Source: Bacteriovoracaceae bacterium UBA4573 (lineage in GTDB: Bacteria; Bdellovibrionota; UBA1018; UBA923). Taken from it: a stretch of DNA of 41,389 bases. Numbering within the stretch: the first letter of the stretch is position 1; the number at the start of each line of letters is the position of its first letter. The notes under the pieces were generated by a model that was not told the origin of the DNA, did no database searches, and saw only the letters and a list, made by a program, of their open reading frames with translations. Shown in pieces: positions 1 to 8,938 of the stretch. A program made the position numbers and the translations under genes. The DNA is taken from positions 1 to 41,389 of the forward strand of contig DGKJ01000010.1 of assembly GCA_002387735.1 (NCBI GenBank). The letters are read 5' to 3'.

Positions 1-2
1 CC

Positions 3-1097
3 GCAGTGCTTGCTGGCGTCAAGGACATTAAAGATGCGATCGCGACGGCCCAATACAATTTACGCACTCTAAATCGCCGCACGATTTTATTTGTCGACGA
101 GATCCATCGTTTCAACAAGAACCAGCAAGATGCCCTGCTTCCGTTTGTCGAGGACGGTACTGTGACGCTCATTGGCGCGACCACTGAAAACCCGAGTTTC
201 GAACTTAATTCCGCGTTGCTTTCTCGAGCGCCAATCTTTGTTTTAAAAACGCTCGAATTTGAAGCTTTGATCGAAATCTTAAAAAGGGCCGCCACGGACC
301 CTGTCGAAGGTCTGGGGCTAAAAAGTCAGCAACTCCCGGAATCACTTTTTCGAATTATCGCCCAGCGCGCAAATGGAGACGCTCGACGTGCGCTCGGAAT
401 TCTCGAAGACTTTCACGTCTACGCACTAAGTGAACTCAGTGATGCATCCCCACTCACTAATGAACGTGCTTCCGAGCTTTTGGAAAAATCAGTGGGTCAG
501 AAATTTATTCGGTATGACGCGCGAGGCGAAGAACACTACAATACCATCTCTGCTTTCATTAAATCTCTGCGAGACAGTGACCCAGATGCTGCGCTCTATT
601 ATTTGGCGCGAATGCTCGAAGCGGGCGAAGAGCCACTCTTCATAGCTCGACGCATGGTTATTTTCGCATCAGAAGATATAGGAAACGCTGAACCTCGCGG
701 GTTGCAAGTTGCGCTAGCTGTTAAAGAGGCCGTCGATTTCGTCGGAATGCCCGAAGCCCGCATCAACCTCGCGCACGGAGTTACGTTTCTCGCTGCCTGT
801 CCAAAAAGTAACGCGTCTTATGTCGGCATCGAATCCGCCCTGGAAGACGTACGAAATCACGGGAATTTGGAAATCCCGCTTCACCTACGGAACGCTCCCA
901 CGCGCTTTATGAAGGATCAGGGATACGGAAAAAACTATCAATATGCTCATGACTTCGAAGACGGAATTACCGAGCAGGTCAATTTGCCGGAACAATTAAA
1001 TTCTCGACGCTACTACCAACCCAAGCCCGTAGGGCTTGAAAAATCGATTTCTGACCGCCTTTTAGCCCTGAGAACCCGTAAAAAACCCCAAAATTAA
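3..1097 (+). CDS. rarA: RarA/MgsA replication-associated AAA+ ATPase, 5' end missing
   Basis: RarA (MgsA) is a clamp-loader-like AAA+ ATPase that acts at stalled replication forks. The reading frame is open to the window edge, so the N-terminal part with Walker A lies outside. What remains starts in a region resembling the conserved RarA segment around 'AVLAGVKDI'. It continues with Walker B (ILFVDEIHRF), a sensor 1 stretch (GATTENPSFELN), a lid region containing RANGDARRAL, and the C-terminal tetramerisation domain (ALYYLARMLEAGEEPLFIARR, ASEDIGNAEP). A GTG at position 6 could be mistaken for the start, but homology continues upstream of it. No terminator hairpin is visible in the 72 bases before the next gene. 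The family assignment is firm. Confidence 0.95.
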   Translation, partial: AVLAGVKDIKDAIATAQYNLRTLNRRTILFVDEIHRFNKNQQDALLPFVEDGTVTLIGATTENPSFELNSALLSRAPIFVLKTLEFEALIEILKRAATDPVEGLGLKSQQLPESLFRIIAQRANGDARRALGILEDFHVYALSELSDASPLTNERASELLEKSVGQKFIRYDARGEEHYNTISAFIKSLRDSDPDAALYYLARMLEAGEEPLFIARRMVIFASEDIGNAEPRGLQVALAVKEAVDFVGMPEARINLAHGVTFLAACPKSNASYVGIESALEDVRNHGNLEIPLHLRNAPTRFMKDQGYGKNYQYAHDFEDGITEQVNLPEQLNSRRYYQPKPVGLEKSISDRLLALRTRKKPQN

Positions 1098-1169
1098 CCC
1101 TCTAATACCTGATAAAAACACTAAAGATTTAACCCAAAACTACCGACTCTACAGTAGGGGAGCGCGTCG

Positions 1170-1769
1170 ATGCAGAGCTTAACTATTCAGCGGGCGGTTT
1201 TTATCCTATTGATATTATTTTCTTTTTTTAGTCCAACCTACGCCAAAGCAGCCGACTTCGAAATCTTCGACGGACGAGTGTACAACGGGAAGTTCTACCC
1301 TAGAATCGACATCATTGAATGGGGCACCCCTTCCCACATGGAATTTCATATCTATTCCAAAGGAAAACCCATCGAACTGGGTTTTGAACTCGAAGATAAA
1401 ACAGGACGCAAAGTAATGTTGGTAAACTACCACATCACTGAACGAGGAGAGCGGCTGTGTCGTAGAGTATTGGCGCCCGCTCATTTTCATTCGGGCTTTA
1501 TGGTCTACGTAGATAAAACAGATCCGGACTTCGACAACGTAATCGTGTCGGTACACGAGCTTCCGGCTAAAAGAGGACTCGTTAAACTTATTCGCCCGCA
1601 CAGTTATGCTGCTTGTGAATTAGATAAACCGGACAGATCCGTGGCTTCTACCGGCGAAGGCGAATACAAAAACATCGCTCCCCCTCACGTTGACCAGTCC
1701 AAGACAAAGGTCGACGGATCCGCGATCAAAAAACCCGGTCAGGCCGTGCCATTTGGCGATATTTTTTAA
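1170..1769 (+). CDS. Exported protein of unknown function
   Basis: This 199-residue protein is not recognised. Residues 1-27 form a clear Sec signal peptide: a basic N-terminus, a hydrophobic core rich in Leu/Ile/Phe, and a possible cleavage site near TYAKA-ADF. The mature part is mixed and mostly beta-like, with three Cys (in 'ERLCRRV', 'YAACELD' and nearby), and ends in a polar Lys/Pro/Gly-rich tail. The ATG start is supported by an AGGGGAG ribosome site at about 1154-1160. It lies downstream of rarA and converges on glyQS with a 26-base gap. I infer a periplasmic location and give no function. Confidence 0.75.
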   Translation: MQSLTIQRAVFILLILFSFFSPTYAKAADFEIFDGRVYNGKFYPRIDIIEWGTPSHMEFHIYSKGKPIELGFELEDKTGRKVMLVNYHITERGERLCRRVLAPAHFHSGFMVYVDKTDPDFDNVIVSVHELPAKRGLVKLIRPHSYAACELDKPDRSVASTGEGEYKNIAPPHVDQSKTKVDGSAIKKPGQAVPFGDIF

Positions 1770-1795
1770 ATCTAACTTTTATTCAAATTGCCGAT

Positions 1796-3115
1796 CTAGA
1801 CAGTTAGCTTCCAGCTCGAAATTTGATCCGTCAAATACTCCAGGACTTTCGAGGCATCTAACTTTTCTTGCACCTTCGTGTCGCGATTTCTTACAGTAAG
1901 AACACCTTTTTCGACCGTATCGAAATCAATGGTCACACAAAATGGCGTACCGATTTCATCTTGACGATAGTAGCGCTTCCCAATGCTGCCCGACTCATCA
2001 AACGTAGCACGATATTTTTTCCGAATTTCGTCATAAACCTTTTCGGCCACTGACATGAGTTCTGGTTTTTTCATGAGCGGAAACACGGCTACTTTATAAG
2101 CCGAAACGTTCGGGTGGAGCGCTAAAAACACTCGATCTTCTTCTTGTCGAAAAGCATCGGCTAACGTTACCAGCAAGGTGCGATCACAACCTGCCGAAGT
2201 CTCTACGATATAAGGTATGTAACGTTCTTTGGTGGGTTCGTCGTAGTATTCTTGCTTCTTCTTGGAATACTCTTGATGGCGACCTAAATCAAAATCCGTA
2301 CGATTATGAATACCTTCGCACTCCTGCCAACCGAAAGGGAATTCATACTCAATGTCATAAGCTTTTTTTGCGTAGTGCGCCAATTCTCCGTCGCGGTGTT
2401 CATGAAATCGCAGTTTCTCTTTTCGAATACCGTTGGCAAGGTGCCATTTAAGTCGTTGTTCTTTCCAATATTCAAACCATTTTTCATCTTCGCCAGGTTT
2501 CACAAAGAACTGCATTTCCATTTGTTCGAATTCTCGCGTACGAAAAATAAAGTTCCCTGGTGTAATTTCATTACGGAAAGCCTTACCGATTTGAGCAATA
2601 CCGAATGGAATTTTTTGACGTGAACTTGAAGCCACATTCAAAAAATTGACGTATATTCCCTGAGCCGTTTCCGGGCGCAAATAAACGACTGCCGCATCTT
2701 CTTCGACCGGCCCCATAAATGTTTTGAACATCAAGTTAAACATGCGGGGCTCGGTAAGCTCCCCGCTACAGTTTGGACATTTTTTTGATTTTCGATTTTC
2801 GTCTGGAATTTTATCTTCGCGAAAGCGTTGTTTACATTTTTTGCAGTCAACCAAGGGGTCGCTGAAGCCCGCTACGTGGCCACTCGCTTCCCAGACTCGC
2901 GGATGCATGAGAATCGCCGCGTCGAGTCCTTCGACATCGTCGCGATCTACCATAGAACGCCACCAAAGCTGCTTTACGTTATTTTTCATTTCTACGCCAA
3001 GGGGACCGTAATCCCAACACGCGTTGATACCGCCATAGATTTCAGAACTCTGAAACACGACGCCACGCCGCTTACAAAGCGCAACTAGATCCTGCATGTC
3101 TGTTAAACTTTTCAT
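1796..3115 (-). CDS. glyQS: Glycyl-tRNA synthetase, alpha2 (single-chain) type
   Basis: It charges tRNA-Gly with glycine in the cytoplasm. The 439-residue protein belongs to the homodimeric class II type found in archaea, eukaryotes and some bacteria, not the two-subunit GlyQ/GlyS type of many proteobacteria. It has a zinc-ribbon-like insertion with Cys at about 91, 94, 113 and 116. Class II motif 2 is at about 191-200 (FRTREFEQME) and motif 3 follows ETSAGCDRTL at about 305-314. A C-terminal anticodon-binding domain begins near 'LALHPNVSAYKVAVFPL'. The ATG start is preceded by a GGAG site. The upstream msbA-like gene on the same strand ends 9 bases before it, so the two are probably cotranscribed. 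Confidence 0.95.
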   Translation of the reverse strand: MKSLTDMQDLVALCKRRGVVFQSSEIYGGINACWDYGPLGVEMKNNVKQLWWRSMVDRDDVEGLDAAILMHPRVWEASGHVAGFSDPLVDCKKCKQRFREDKIPDENRKSKKCPNCSGELTEPRMFNLMFKTFMGPVEEDAAVVYLRPETAQGIYVNFLNVASSSRQKIPFGIAQIGKAFRNEITPGNFIFRTREFEQMEMQFFVKPGEDEKWFEYWKEQRLKWHLANGIRKEKLRFHEHRDGELAHYAKKAYDIEYEFPFGWQECEGIHNRTDFDLGRHQEYSKKKQEYYDEPTKERYIPYIVETSAGCDRTLLVTLADAFRQEEDRVFLALHPNVSAYKVAVFPLMKKPELMSVAEKVYDEIRKKYRATFDESGSIGKRYYRQDEIGTPFCVTIDFDTVEKGVLTVRNRDTKVQEKLDASKVLEYLTDQISSWKLTV

Positions 3116-3124
3116 TCGAGCTCC

Positions 3125-4840
3125 TCAAACCAAAAGAGAGTAAAATTTGGCGTATTCGCCGCGCTGAGACATTAATTGATCATGTGTGCCGATTTCCACT
3201 ACTTTTCCGCCCGACAAAACAAGTATTTGGTCCGCATGCCGAACAGTGGAGAGTCGATGGGCTATTACTAGCGTGGTTCGGCCTACCATAAGCTTCTCCA
3301 ACGCCGCCTGTACTGCTTTTTCGGACTCAGAGTCGAGGCTAGAGGTAGCTTCATCCAGAATCAATATCGGTGCGTCTTTTAACAATGCGCGAGCGATTGA
3401 AATGCGTTGCCTTTCCCCACCAGAGAGCTTCTGTCCTCGGTCCCCCACTACGGTATCTAACCCCTCTGGAAGGCGGCTAATAAAATCCCAAGCTTGCGCA
3501 GATTTAGCCGCCGAAACGATTTCTTCTTCGGTGGCGCCAGTTCGGCCGGCAGCTATATTGGCCCGAACCGAATCGTTGAATAAAAATACATCCTGAGTCA
3601 CTACAGCGATCTGTTTTCTAAGACTACTCAATGTAAAATCGCTCACATTCGACCCGTCAATCAACACGCGGCCATCCGATGGGTCATAAAAACGGGGAAG
3701 TAAATTAACAAGGGTCGATTTGCCCTGCCCACTGGCCCCAACGACGGCAAACATCTTGCCCTTGGGTACTTCAAACGACACCTGCCGAAATACGAACGGA
3801 AGGTCGTCCGCGTAGCGAAAGCTTACGTTTTCGAAGGCGATCGCATGTTCGCGACCGGAAAGTACCTTAGCATTTGGTTTTTCAACAATCGCACTACGCA
3901 AAGCTAGCGTTTCGTGAATACGTTCAGCTGATGCGCCCGCGAGATTCAACTTCATGTTGATATCGTTCAAGTTACGAATGGGATTAATCATTAGACCAAA
4001 ACAGGTAAAAAACGCCAATAATTCGCCGGTAGTCAGCCTGTCTTGCAGCACATCTCGACCGCCAACGTAGATAATCAAAGCCGCAGCGATGGCCCCCATG
4101 AACTCTACCGAAGGTCCACCTATTTCTTCGACCCTGGCTGCCTTCAAAGCAAAGTTTACGTATTCGTCGTTTCGTTTCTTAAATCGATCGAAGGTTAATC
4201 GCTCGAGCCCAAACCCCTTGATCACCCTAAACCCCGAAAACGCTTCCTGGAGAGCCGAATACACGTTGCCATTAGCCTCTTGCATTTTAAGAGCGTAACC
4301 CTTCATGAGTTTGCCAGAGCGCTTGCCGAGCCAGGTGAGCATTGGGGCTATTACCAGCATGAGCGCCAGTAACTTGACGTTAAGATGAATGGCGTAAATT
4401 AGAAGCCCGATAAAGGTAAAACTGTCACGCACCAACGCAATTAAATTGATAGTTCCCTGGCTGACATAAAACACGTCATTGGTAACACGCGAAATCAGTT
4501 GGCCAATGGAACTTTCATTAAAAAAGGAACTTGATAGTCCCAAGTAATGATTAAAGAGTTTTTCGCGAATGTCGCGCATAATACGTTCGTTGGCGAGTCG
4601 CGCCAAAAAAGTGCTCGAAAATCGCACAATCACATTCACACAATAGATTCCCACGACAGCAAACGCTAAATACAAGAGCTTATCGTAGCTTCTCTGAGCA
4701 AGCACATCGTCTTGTAAGAATTTCAAAAGTGGCGCTGGACTAAAACGCACCGCAGAAAGGGGAATTGTCAACAAACCGGCCACTAGCAAAAGCCGCCACT
4801 GCGGTTTAATGAAAGGAACCAAGCGAAGAAAAGATTTCAT
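3125..4840 (-). CDS. msbA: MsbA-like lipid-flipping ABC transporter
   Basis: This is a 571-residue ABC half-transporter with a fused membrane domain (about residues 1-310) and nucleotide-binding domain (about 335-571). The ATPase has Walker A (GASGQGKST, about 368-376), a Q-loop (VTQDVF), the signature LSGGERQR, Walker B (ILILDEATSS) and the H-loop (VIAHRLST). The overall layout matches MsbA, which flips lipid A-core across the inner membrane as a homodimer, though exporters of this family are hard to separate by sequence alone. It shares its strand with glyQS, and only 38 bases separate it from the divergent galE start, so the promoters must overlap coding sequence. The link to LPS export fits the glycan locus later in the window. 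Confidence 0.85.
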   Translation of the reverse strand: MKSFLRLVPFIKPQWRLLLVAGLLTIPLSAVRFSPAPLLKFLQDDVLAQRSYDKLLYLAFAVVGIYCVNVIVRFSSTFLARLANERIMRDIREKLFNHYLGLSSSFFNESSIGQLISRVTNDVFYVSQGTINLIALVRDSFTFIGLLIYAIHLNVKLLALMLVIAPMLTWLGKRSGKLMKGYALKMQEANGNVYSALQEAFSGFRVIKGFGLERLTFDRFKKRNDEYVNFALKAARVEEIGGPSVEFMGAIAAALIIYVGGRDVLQDRLTTGELLAFFTCFGLMINPIRNLNDINMKLNLAGASAERIHETLALRSAIVEKPNAKVLSGREHAIAFENVSFRYADDLPFVFRQVSFEVPKGKMFAVVGASGQGKSTLVNLLPRFYDPSDGRVLIDGSNVSDFTLSSLRKQIAVVTQDVFLFNDSVRANIAAGRTGATEEEIVSAAKSAQAWDFISRLPEGLDTVVGDRGQKLSGGERQRISIARALLKDAPILILDEATSSLDSESEKAVQAALEKLMVGRTTLVIAHRLSTVRHADQILVLSGGKVVEIGTHDQLMSQRGEYAKFYSLLV

Positions 4841-4878
4841 TTCATTTTCATCTACCCCAAGCTAAAAAAGAAGTCACT

Positions 4879-5886
4879 GTGTCTCGAACGCAAAAAAGAA
4901 TCCAAAACATTCTAGTCGTGGGTGGCGCCGGATATGTGGGCAGCCACGTTGCCAAATGCCTGGAAAAAGCAGGATACAATCCCGTTATTTTAGATGATCT
5001 GAGTACAGGCCATCGAAAGGCAGCCAGATCTGCTACTTTTTACCAAGGCCACTACGGCGATCGGGAACTGCTAAAAAGTATCTTTTCTAAACATTCGATC
5101 TCTGCAGTTATGCATTTTGGAGCAAAGGCTTTGGTCGGAGAATCAGTAGCGGACCCTCTACTTTATGCTTCTTCGAATATTGCAGGGACCATCGCCCTAC
5201 TCGAAGGCATGCGTGCGGCCAACGTAAATCGGTTCATATTTTCGTCTACCTGCAACGTATTTGGGGATCCAAAAGAAGTTCCTATCCATGAAGGAGTTCA
5301 AAAACTCCCGGTCAACCCCTACGGTTTTAGCAAGTTCGCAGTCGAGCAAGTACTACAGCACATGGACCAGGCTTATCAGTTCCGATCGGCAAGTCTGCGA
5401 TACTTTAATGCCGCCGGCGCCGATCCGGAAGGCGAGCTAGGTGAAGATCATCGATGTGAAACACATCTTATTCCGAACGCGATTCGTTCACTCACCGGTC
5501 GCTCACCGGCGCTAACCATTTTTGGAAACGACTACCCGACGCCCGATGGCACTTGTATTCGGGATTATGTTCACGTGAATGATTTAGCTTCAGCCCACAT
5601 CAGTGCCCTCGAATTAATTGACTCCCAAAATCGGAGTGTTGATTTCAACCTTGGTAGCGAGCAAGGGTATTCAGTCAACGAAGTTATCCACATGTTGGAA
5701 AAAGTGTCGGGAAAACAAGTTCCCCGAAAATTGGGAGCTAGACGTCCCGGCGACGCCCCTAGACTGGTAGCAGATTCTTCGAAAGCCAAACGCGAACTCT
5801 TGTGGAAAACTAGCTTTGATCTTGAAGCAATAGTACGCACCGCCTACCAGTGGCTTGCCAAAAACCCGGAAGGTTACGCTTCGTGA
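4879..5886 (+). CDS. galE: UDP-glucose 4-epimerase
   Basis: It interconverts UDP-glucose and UDP-galactose, supplying galactose-type sugars for surface glycans. The 335-residue extended short-chain dehydrogenase has the NAD-binding GGAGYVG at about 15-21. Catalytic Ser lies in SSTCNVFGD (about 122-123), and Tyr148 and Lys152 lie in YGFSK. The sections RYFNAAGADPEGELGE and 'DGTCIRDYVHV' are typical of GalE. The start is GTG with only a weak AGAAG site; the Rossmann strand begins at residue 11, so a later start is unlikely. The stop overlaps the GTG start of the phosphatase gene by three bases within the four-base string GTGA, implying translational coupling. Confidence 0.93.
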   Translation: MSRTQKRIQNILVVGGAGYVGSHVAKCLEKAGYNPVILDDLSTGHRKAARSATFYQGHYGDRELLKSIFSKHSISAVMHFGAKALVGESVADPLLYASSNIAGTIALLEGMRAANVNRFIFSSTCNVFGDPKEVPIHEGVQKLPVNPYGFSKFAVEQVLQHMDQAYQFRSASLRYFNAAGADPEGELGEDHRCETHLIPNAIRSLTGRSPALTIFGNDYPTPDGTCIRDYVHVNDLASAHISALELIDSQNRSVDFNLGSEQGYSVNEVIHMLEKVSGKQVPRKLGARRPGDAPRLVADSSKAKRELLWKTSFDLEAIVRTAYQWLAKNPEGYAS

Positions 5887-6467
5887 GGCAACCTGCGCTA
5901 TTTCTAGATCGCGACGGAACTATCAACGTCGATCTCATAGGAAACTACGTATTGCACCCGGACAAGCTCCAACTGGTACCAGGCGCCGCAACTGCGCTCT
6001 CAGAAGCGCGAGCGGCTGGCTTTAAATTGGGAGTTGTCACCAACCAAGCCTGCATCGGGAAGGGTTTACTGACCCACGAGGGATTGGCTAAAATTCACGA
6101 GCATCTTGAATATCTTGTCCGTCAGGAAGCGAACCTTGATCGCTTCCACTTCGACGATCTTCGCTATTGCCCCCACCGAGCCGACGAAGGTTGCGCCTGC
6201 CGAAAACCCAATACGGGAATGCTCGAGGCCGCAATCGCTACTCTAAATCCCGTTCTTGATCGTTCATTTTTCATCGGTGACAAACCCGCCGATCTTGGTT
6301 GCGCAAATAAGGCAGGAATACGTTCAATTTTGGTATTAACGGGTTATGGTTCTGAAACGCTCAAAGAAGTTGAAGCTGGGAAATGCCCTACCCCCTACGC
6401 CGTCTGCACGAATCTTCTAGAGGCTGTTCGTTGGATATCCGAGGACCTGCGCACCCACCAATCGTAG
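5883..6467 (+). CDS. gmhB: GmhB-like HAD phosphatase (D,D-heptose 1,7-bisphosphate phosphatase type)
   Basis: GmhB removes the C7 phosphate from D-glycero-D-manno-heptose 1,7-bisphosphate in LPS-core heptose synthesis. The 194-residue protein has HAD motif I (LFLDRDGTIN, Asp9 and Asp11), motif II (VTNQ), a zinc-binding loop of the GmhB type (CPH followed by CAC) and motif III (FFIGDKPADLGCANKAG). I chose the GTG at 5883, which overlaps the galE stop, because the HAD fold begins immediately after it; an upstream TTG at 5850 would add 11 residues of galE-overlapping sequence. The 3' end overlaps the convergent recO gene by 51 bases. Related histidinol-phosphatase-type HADs are the alternative, but the zinc loop and the galE partner favour the sugar role. 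Confidence 0.85.
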   Translation: MRQPALFLDRDGTINVDLIGNYVLHPDKLQLVPGAATALSEARAAGFKLGVVTNQACIGKGLLTHEGLAKIHEHLEYLVRQEANLDRFHFDDLRYCPHRADEGCACRKPNTGMLEAAIATLNPVLDRSFFIGDKPADLGCANKAGIRSILVLTGYGSETLKEVEAGKCPTPYAVCTNLLEAVRWISEDLRTHQS

Positions 6468-7214
6468 GCTCTTAAATCCCCCCGCGGGCAACCCTGGCAC
6501 TTGATGGTGCAAAAAATCTGTCAATACGGCGAACAAATTCTGTTGAGTTTGCTGTGACAGAGATTTCGCTTCGACCAAAACCTTAAACGGTTTAGCCAAA
6601 CACTCCGAAAATAATACGTGGGCATCTAACCCCAAGTAGAGTTGTTTCTTAGAAGCATGAGGCGCACACGATGCGCAAATTATCCCACCGGCGTCGCTAT
6701 CCCAATAAAAATCGCCTTCCGCACAAGAGTGCGCCGAAACTGCGCAGCGCGAACAACTAGTAAGATTGGGGGCGTATCCCATTACATGTAGCGCTTTCAC
6801 TAAAAAGACATTGGTACAATAAAAACCATCTGCATCGGAGTCCAAGTGAAACAGGAAATTGCTCAAGAGCACAAATAGATCACGAGCGGGAGCGTGAGGC
6901 TCCACTAGCCGCAAGCAAAATTCGGCGGCAAAACTAGCGAGAGCGAGCCGATCATAGTCCGTGCGTAGCCTGGTGAACTCGTGATGTACCACAGCTTCGT
7001 CGATACGACCCATTTCAGTGTTGGGTTTTTGAATAAATCTCAATCGTGAACAAGTAAGGGTATCGAGCGCTCCGCCGAAACGACGCGAATGAATGGCTCC
7101 TTTCGCTAAAGCGGTGATCTTGCCGCTCGATTCAGTAAGGACTACACAAACGCGATCGCGTTCCTGATATGGAAAGGTTTTTAATATTATTCCGAGTTCG
7201 GATTTATGTTCCAT
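6417..7214 (-). CDS. recO: DNA repair protein RecO
   Basis: RecO anneals SSB-coated single-stranded DNA and helps load RecA in the RecFOR pathway. The 265-residue protein starts with the typical OB-fold opening ('GIILKTFPYQERDRVCVVLTE', then GKITALAKGA). A helical region follows, then a C-terminal Cys cluster (CSRC and later CASC), a common zinc site in the family. The ATG start is the only good one. It lies 33 bases downstream of the lipoprotein gene on the same strand. Its last 51 bases are antisense to the end of the GmhB-like gene, with no room for a terminator between them. Confidence 0.92.
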   Translation of the reverse strand: MEHKSELGIILKTFPYQERDRVCVVLTESSGKITALAKGAIHSRRFGGALDTLTCSRLRFIQKPNTEMGRIDEAVVHHEFTRLRTDYDRLALASFAAEFCLRLVEPHAPARDLFVLLSNFLFHLDSDADGFYCTNVFLVKALHVMGYAPNLTSCSRCAVSAHSCAEGDFYWDSDAGGIICASCAPHASKKQLYLGLDAHVLFSECLAKPFKVLVEAKSLSQQTQQNLFAVLTDFLHHQVPGLPAGGFKSLRLVGAQVLGYPTNSL

Positions 7215-7247
7215 AGCGCCTTAAGGCAAAAAAACGTCAGCCTGGAA

Positions 7248-7889
7248 TCACCTTATCAGATCACCCGTAAAAAAACTGATTTCGGTAGGACTATGAGTCG
7301 CAACCCACTCCTCAGAGCTTTTAAGCCACCCTCGCGCGGCAATATGAAACTTCATAAACGGCTTACCAGCGATAAGTGCCTCAAGATCTATTTGGGAATT
7401 TGATTTGAGCGTACCGAGGTGCAACCTCGCAAATCGCCCGGGATAAATTACATTGGAATATAGGTACTCACCTTCCGATAAATCGGGCGGTCCGATTCCG
7501 ACAAAACTGTTGGAATACATAAGTTGATCTATGAATTCGATAAACACCGGGAAAATTATTTTCGATGGGTCTTCCGTATGAACATAAACCAACACTCTCT
7601 CTATGTCGGAGTCGCTATGATTTTTTAGGTAAAAACCAAAGTGGCCAATAATGGCGTCCGAGTCTTGAGTCCAGGTGTCATTGCGATAGGGATCATCACT
7701 CTTATCGGAATACCGAATGTCGATTTTGCCATTTTCCGGAATTGGAGACTCGAAATCAAAGCGCGGCGAAAACTCGATCACATCGTAGCGAATTTCGGGT
7801 ACATTCGGAAGCGCTTCGTCGGTCGCGGGACAACCGCTACAAACAAGCGTCACCGAAACGGCGAACAGAGCAAAAACTATCCCCTTCAT
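7248..7889 (-). CDS. Putative lipoprotein, function unknown
   Basis: The 213-residue product opens with a short hydrophobic signal and a Cys at about residue 20 in the context LVCSGC, followed by Pro-Ala-Thr-Asp. This resembles a lipobox, although position -3 is Cys instead of the usual Leu, so lipidation is likely but not certain. The mature part is acidic and beta-rich, and I recognise no family. It is transcribed towards recO and divergently from the SIS-domain gene, with about 54 bases in between. The Cys-Pro after the signal resembles that of the lipoprotein at 9860-10762. Confidence 0.65.
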   Translation of the reverse strand: MKGIVFALFAVSVTLVCSGCPATDEALPNVPEIRYDVIEFSPRFDFESPIPENGKIDIRYSDKSDDPYRNDTWTQDSDAIIGHFGFYLKNHSDSDIERVLVYVHTEDPSKIIFPVFIEFIDQLMYSNSFVGIGPPDLSEGEYLYSNVIYPGRFARLHLGTLKSNSQIDLEALIAGKPFMKFHIAARGWLKSSEEWVATHSPTEISFFTGDLIR

Positions 7890-7943
7890 CGAGCCCCCTA
7901 TTGAAAGTTGCGCCTACTGCCGCTACTAATCAAAGTCAACTTT

Positions 7944-8936
7944 ATGGCCAAAAAACGTCCAATGTCCCTCACCGAACGGTCTATTTTAATGCAGTCTTCG
8001 CTTTTGCGAAGAAACTGGCCGAAACTCATTCCGGCAAATGTAAAAAAGGCGCTTCATCTTGGTGGCCAGATCTACCTTGTCGGCACTGGCAGCAGCTTTC
8101 ATGTCGCACAGTGGGCGAGTTTCGTGTTTTCAAACGCTCAGGCGCAGTCTAGCTGGGACACTCTTTATAGAGCTCCGAACCAACGATTGTCCCAAGACGC
8201 TCTCTACATTGTTTGTTCTCATCGTGGGGCTCAAGGTATTACGCGGGCTCTATTGAAACATCTGAGGAAACATCGTCTTAACGCTGTTCTACTCTGCGCA
8301 GAAGGCTCACCAACGCTAGAGTTTCCTACCGTCTTTACTTCTCCACGAGAACAGTCCCAGGCTCACACAATGAGCGTGACGGCTGCGATAGCGGCACTTT
8401 TGACCATGGCAGACATTCAACGTCATAAAAAACCAGCTTCTGTCCTAAAAAGATTGTCGCTGGTGGCGCAGAAATTCGACGAAGGCGCCTTTCGCTGCAA
8501 AATGCCTTTTCGCTTCGATGCCAATTTGCCAGTTACGGTTATTGGGGGCGGAGAACTTCACGCGATTGCCCAGGAGCTCGCACTTAAAATTCGAGAAATG
8601 TGTTTTCTGCCCGCCTTCGCAATTGCTTTAGAGGAGTATTTGCACGGTCCATACGTTGCGACCGAACCGGGGGAGACAATTTTGTTTTTAGCCGGCGGCC
8701 AAGGTCCCAGGGCGGTACAGGCGCTAAAAACCGCTAAGACGCTGAAAGCTAACATTATTTCGCCTTCTCCTGCGATTTTGCGACTTCCACCCATTGAAAA
8801 ATCACTCGGCCTGCTTTTTTGGGGGCAATCGTTAGCACTTGAGCTTTCCCGCCGACTTGATACAAATCCGGATCTCAACCGATCCGAGGACCCGCGCTAC
8901 GCAAGAGCAAAGGAACTTGGCGAATTTCGAGGTTAG
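7944..8936 (+). CDS. Double-SIS-domain protein related to the GlmS isomerase half
   Basis: The 330-residue cytosolic protein has two sugar-isomerase (SIS) domains. The first includes VGTGSSFHVAQWA, CSHRGAQG and SPREQSQAHTMSVTAAIAAL. The second includes GGGELHAIAQELALKIREM and EEYLHGPYVATEPGE. The C-terminal segment with 'EDPRYARAKEL' resembles the GlmS C-tail that brings a catalytic Lys to the active site. There is no glutaminase domain, so it cannot be a complete GlmS; AgaS/FrlB-like aldose-ketose isomerases or deaminases are the closest description. I took the ATG at 7944 over a TTG at 7908 that lacks a ribosome site. nadA follows after two bases, so the pair is an operon. The substrate is unknown. 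Confidence 0.8.
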   Translation: MAKKRPMSLTERSILMQSSLLRRNWPKLIPANVKKALHLGGQIYLVGTGSSFHVAQWASFVFSNAQAQSSWDTLYRAPNQRLSQDALYIVCSHRGAQGITRALLKHLRKHRLNAVLLCAEGSPTLEFPTVFTSPREQSQAHTMSVTAAIAALLTMADIQRHKKPASVLKRLSLVAQKFDEGAFRCKMPFRFDANLPVTVIGGGELHAIAQELALKIREMCFLPAFAIALEEYLHGPYVATEPGETILFLAGGQGPRAVQALKTAKTLKANIISPSPAILRLPPIEKSLGLLFWGQSLALELSRRLDTNPDLNRSEDPRYARAKELGEFRG

Positions 8937-8938
8937 CG

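Noticed and set aside
1215..1601. A 128-codon open frame on the minus strand
   Set aside because: It is antisense to the exported protein, which has a signal peptide and ribosome site; the reverse frame has neither.
7944..8936. SIS protein as a complete glucosamine-6-phosphate synthase
   Set aside because: There is no N-terminal glutaminase domain and no open frame upstream that could supply it.
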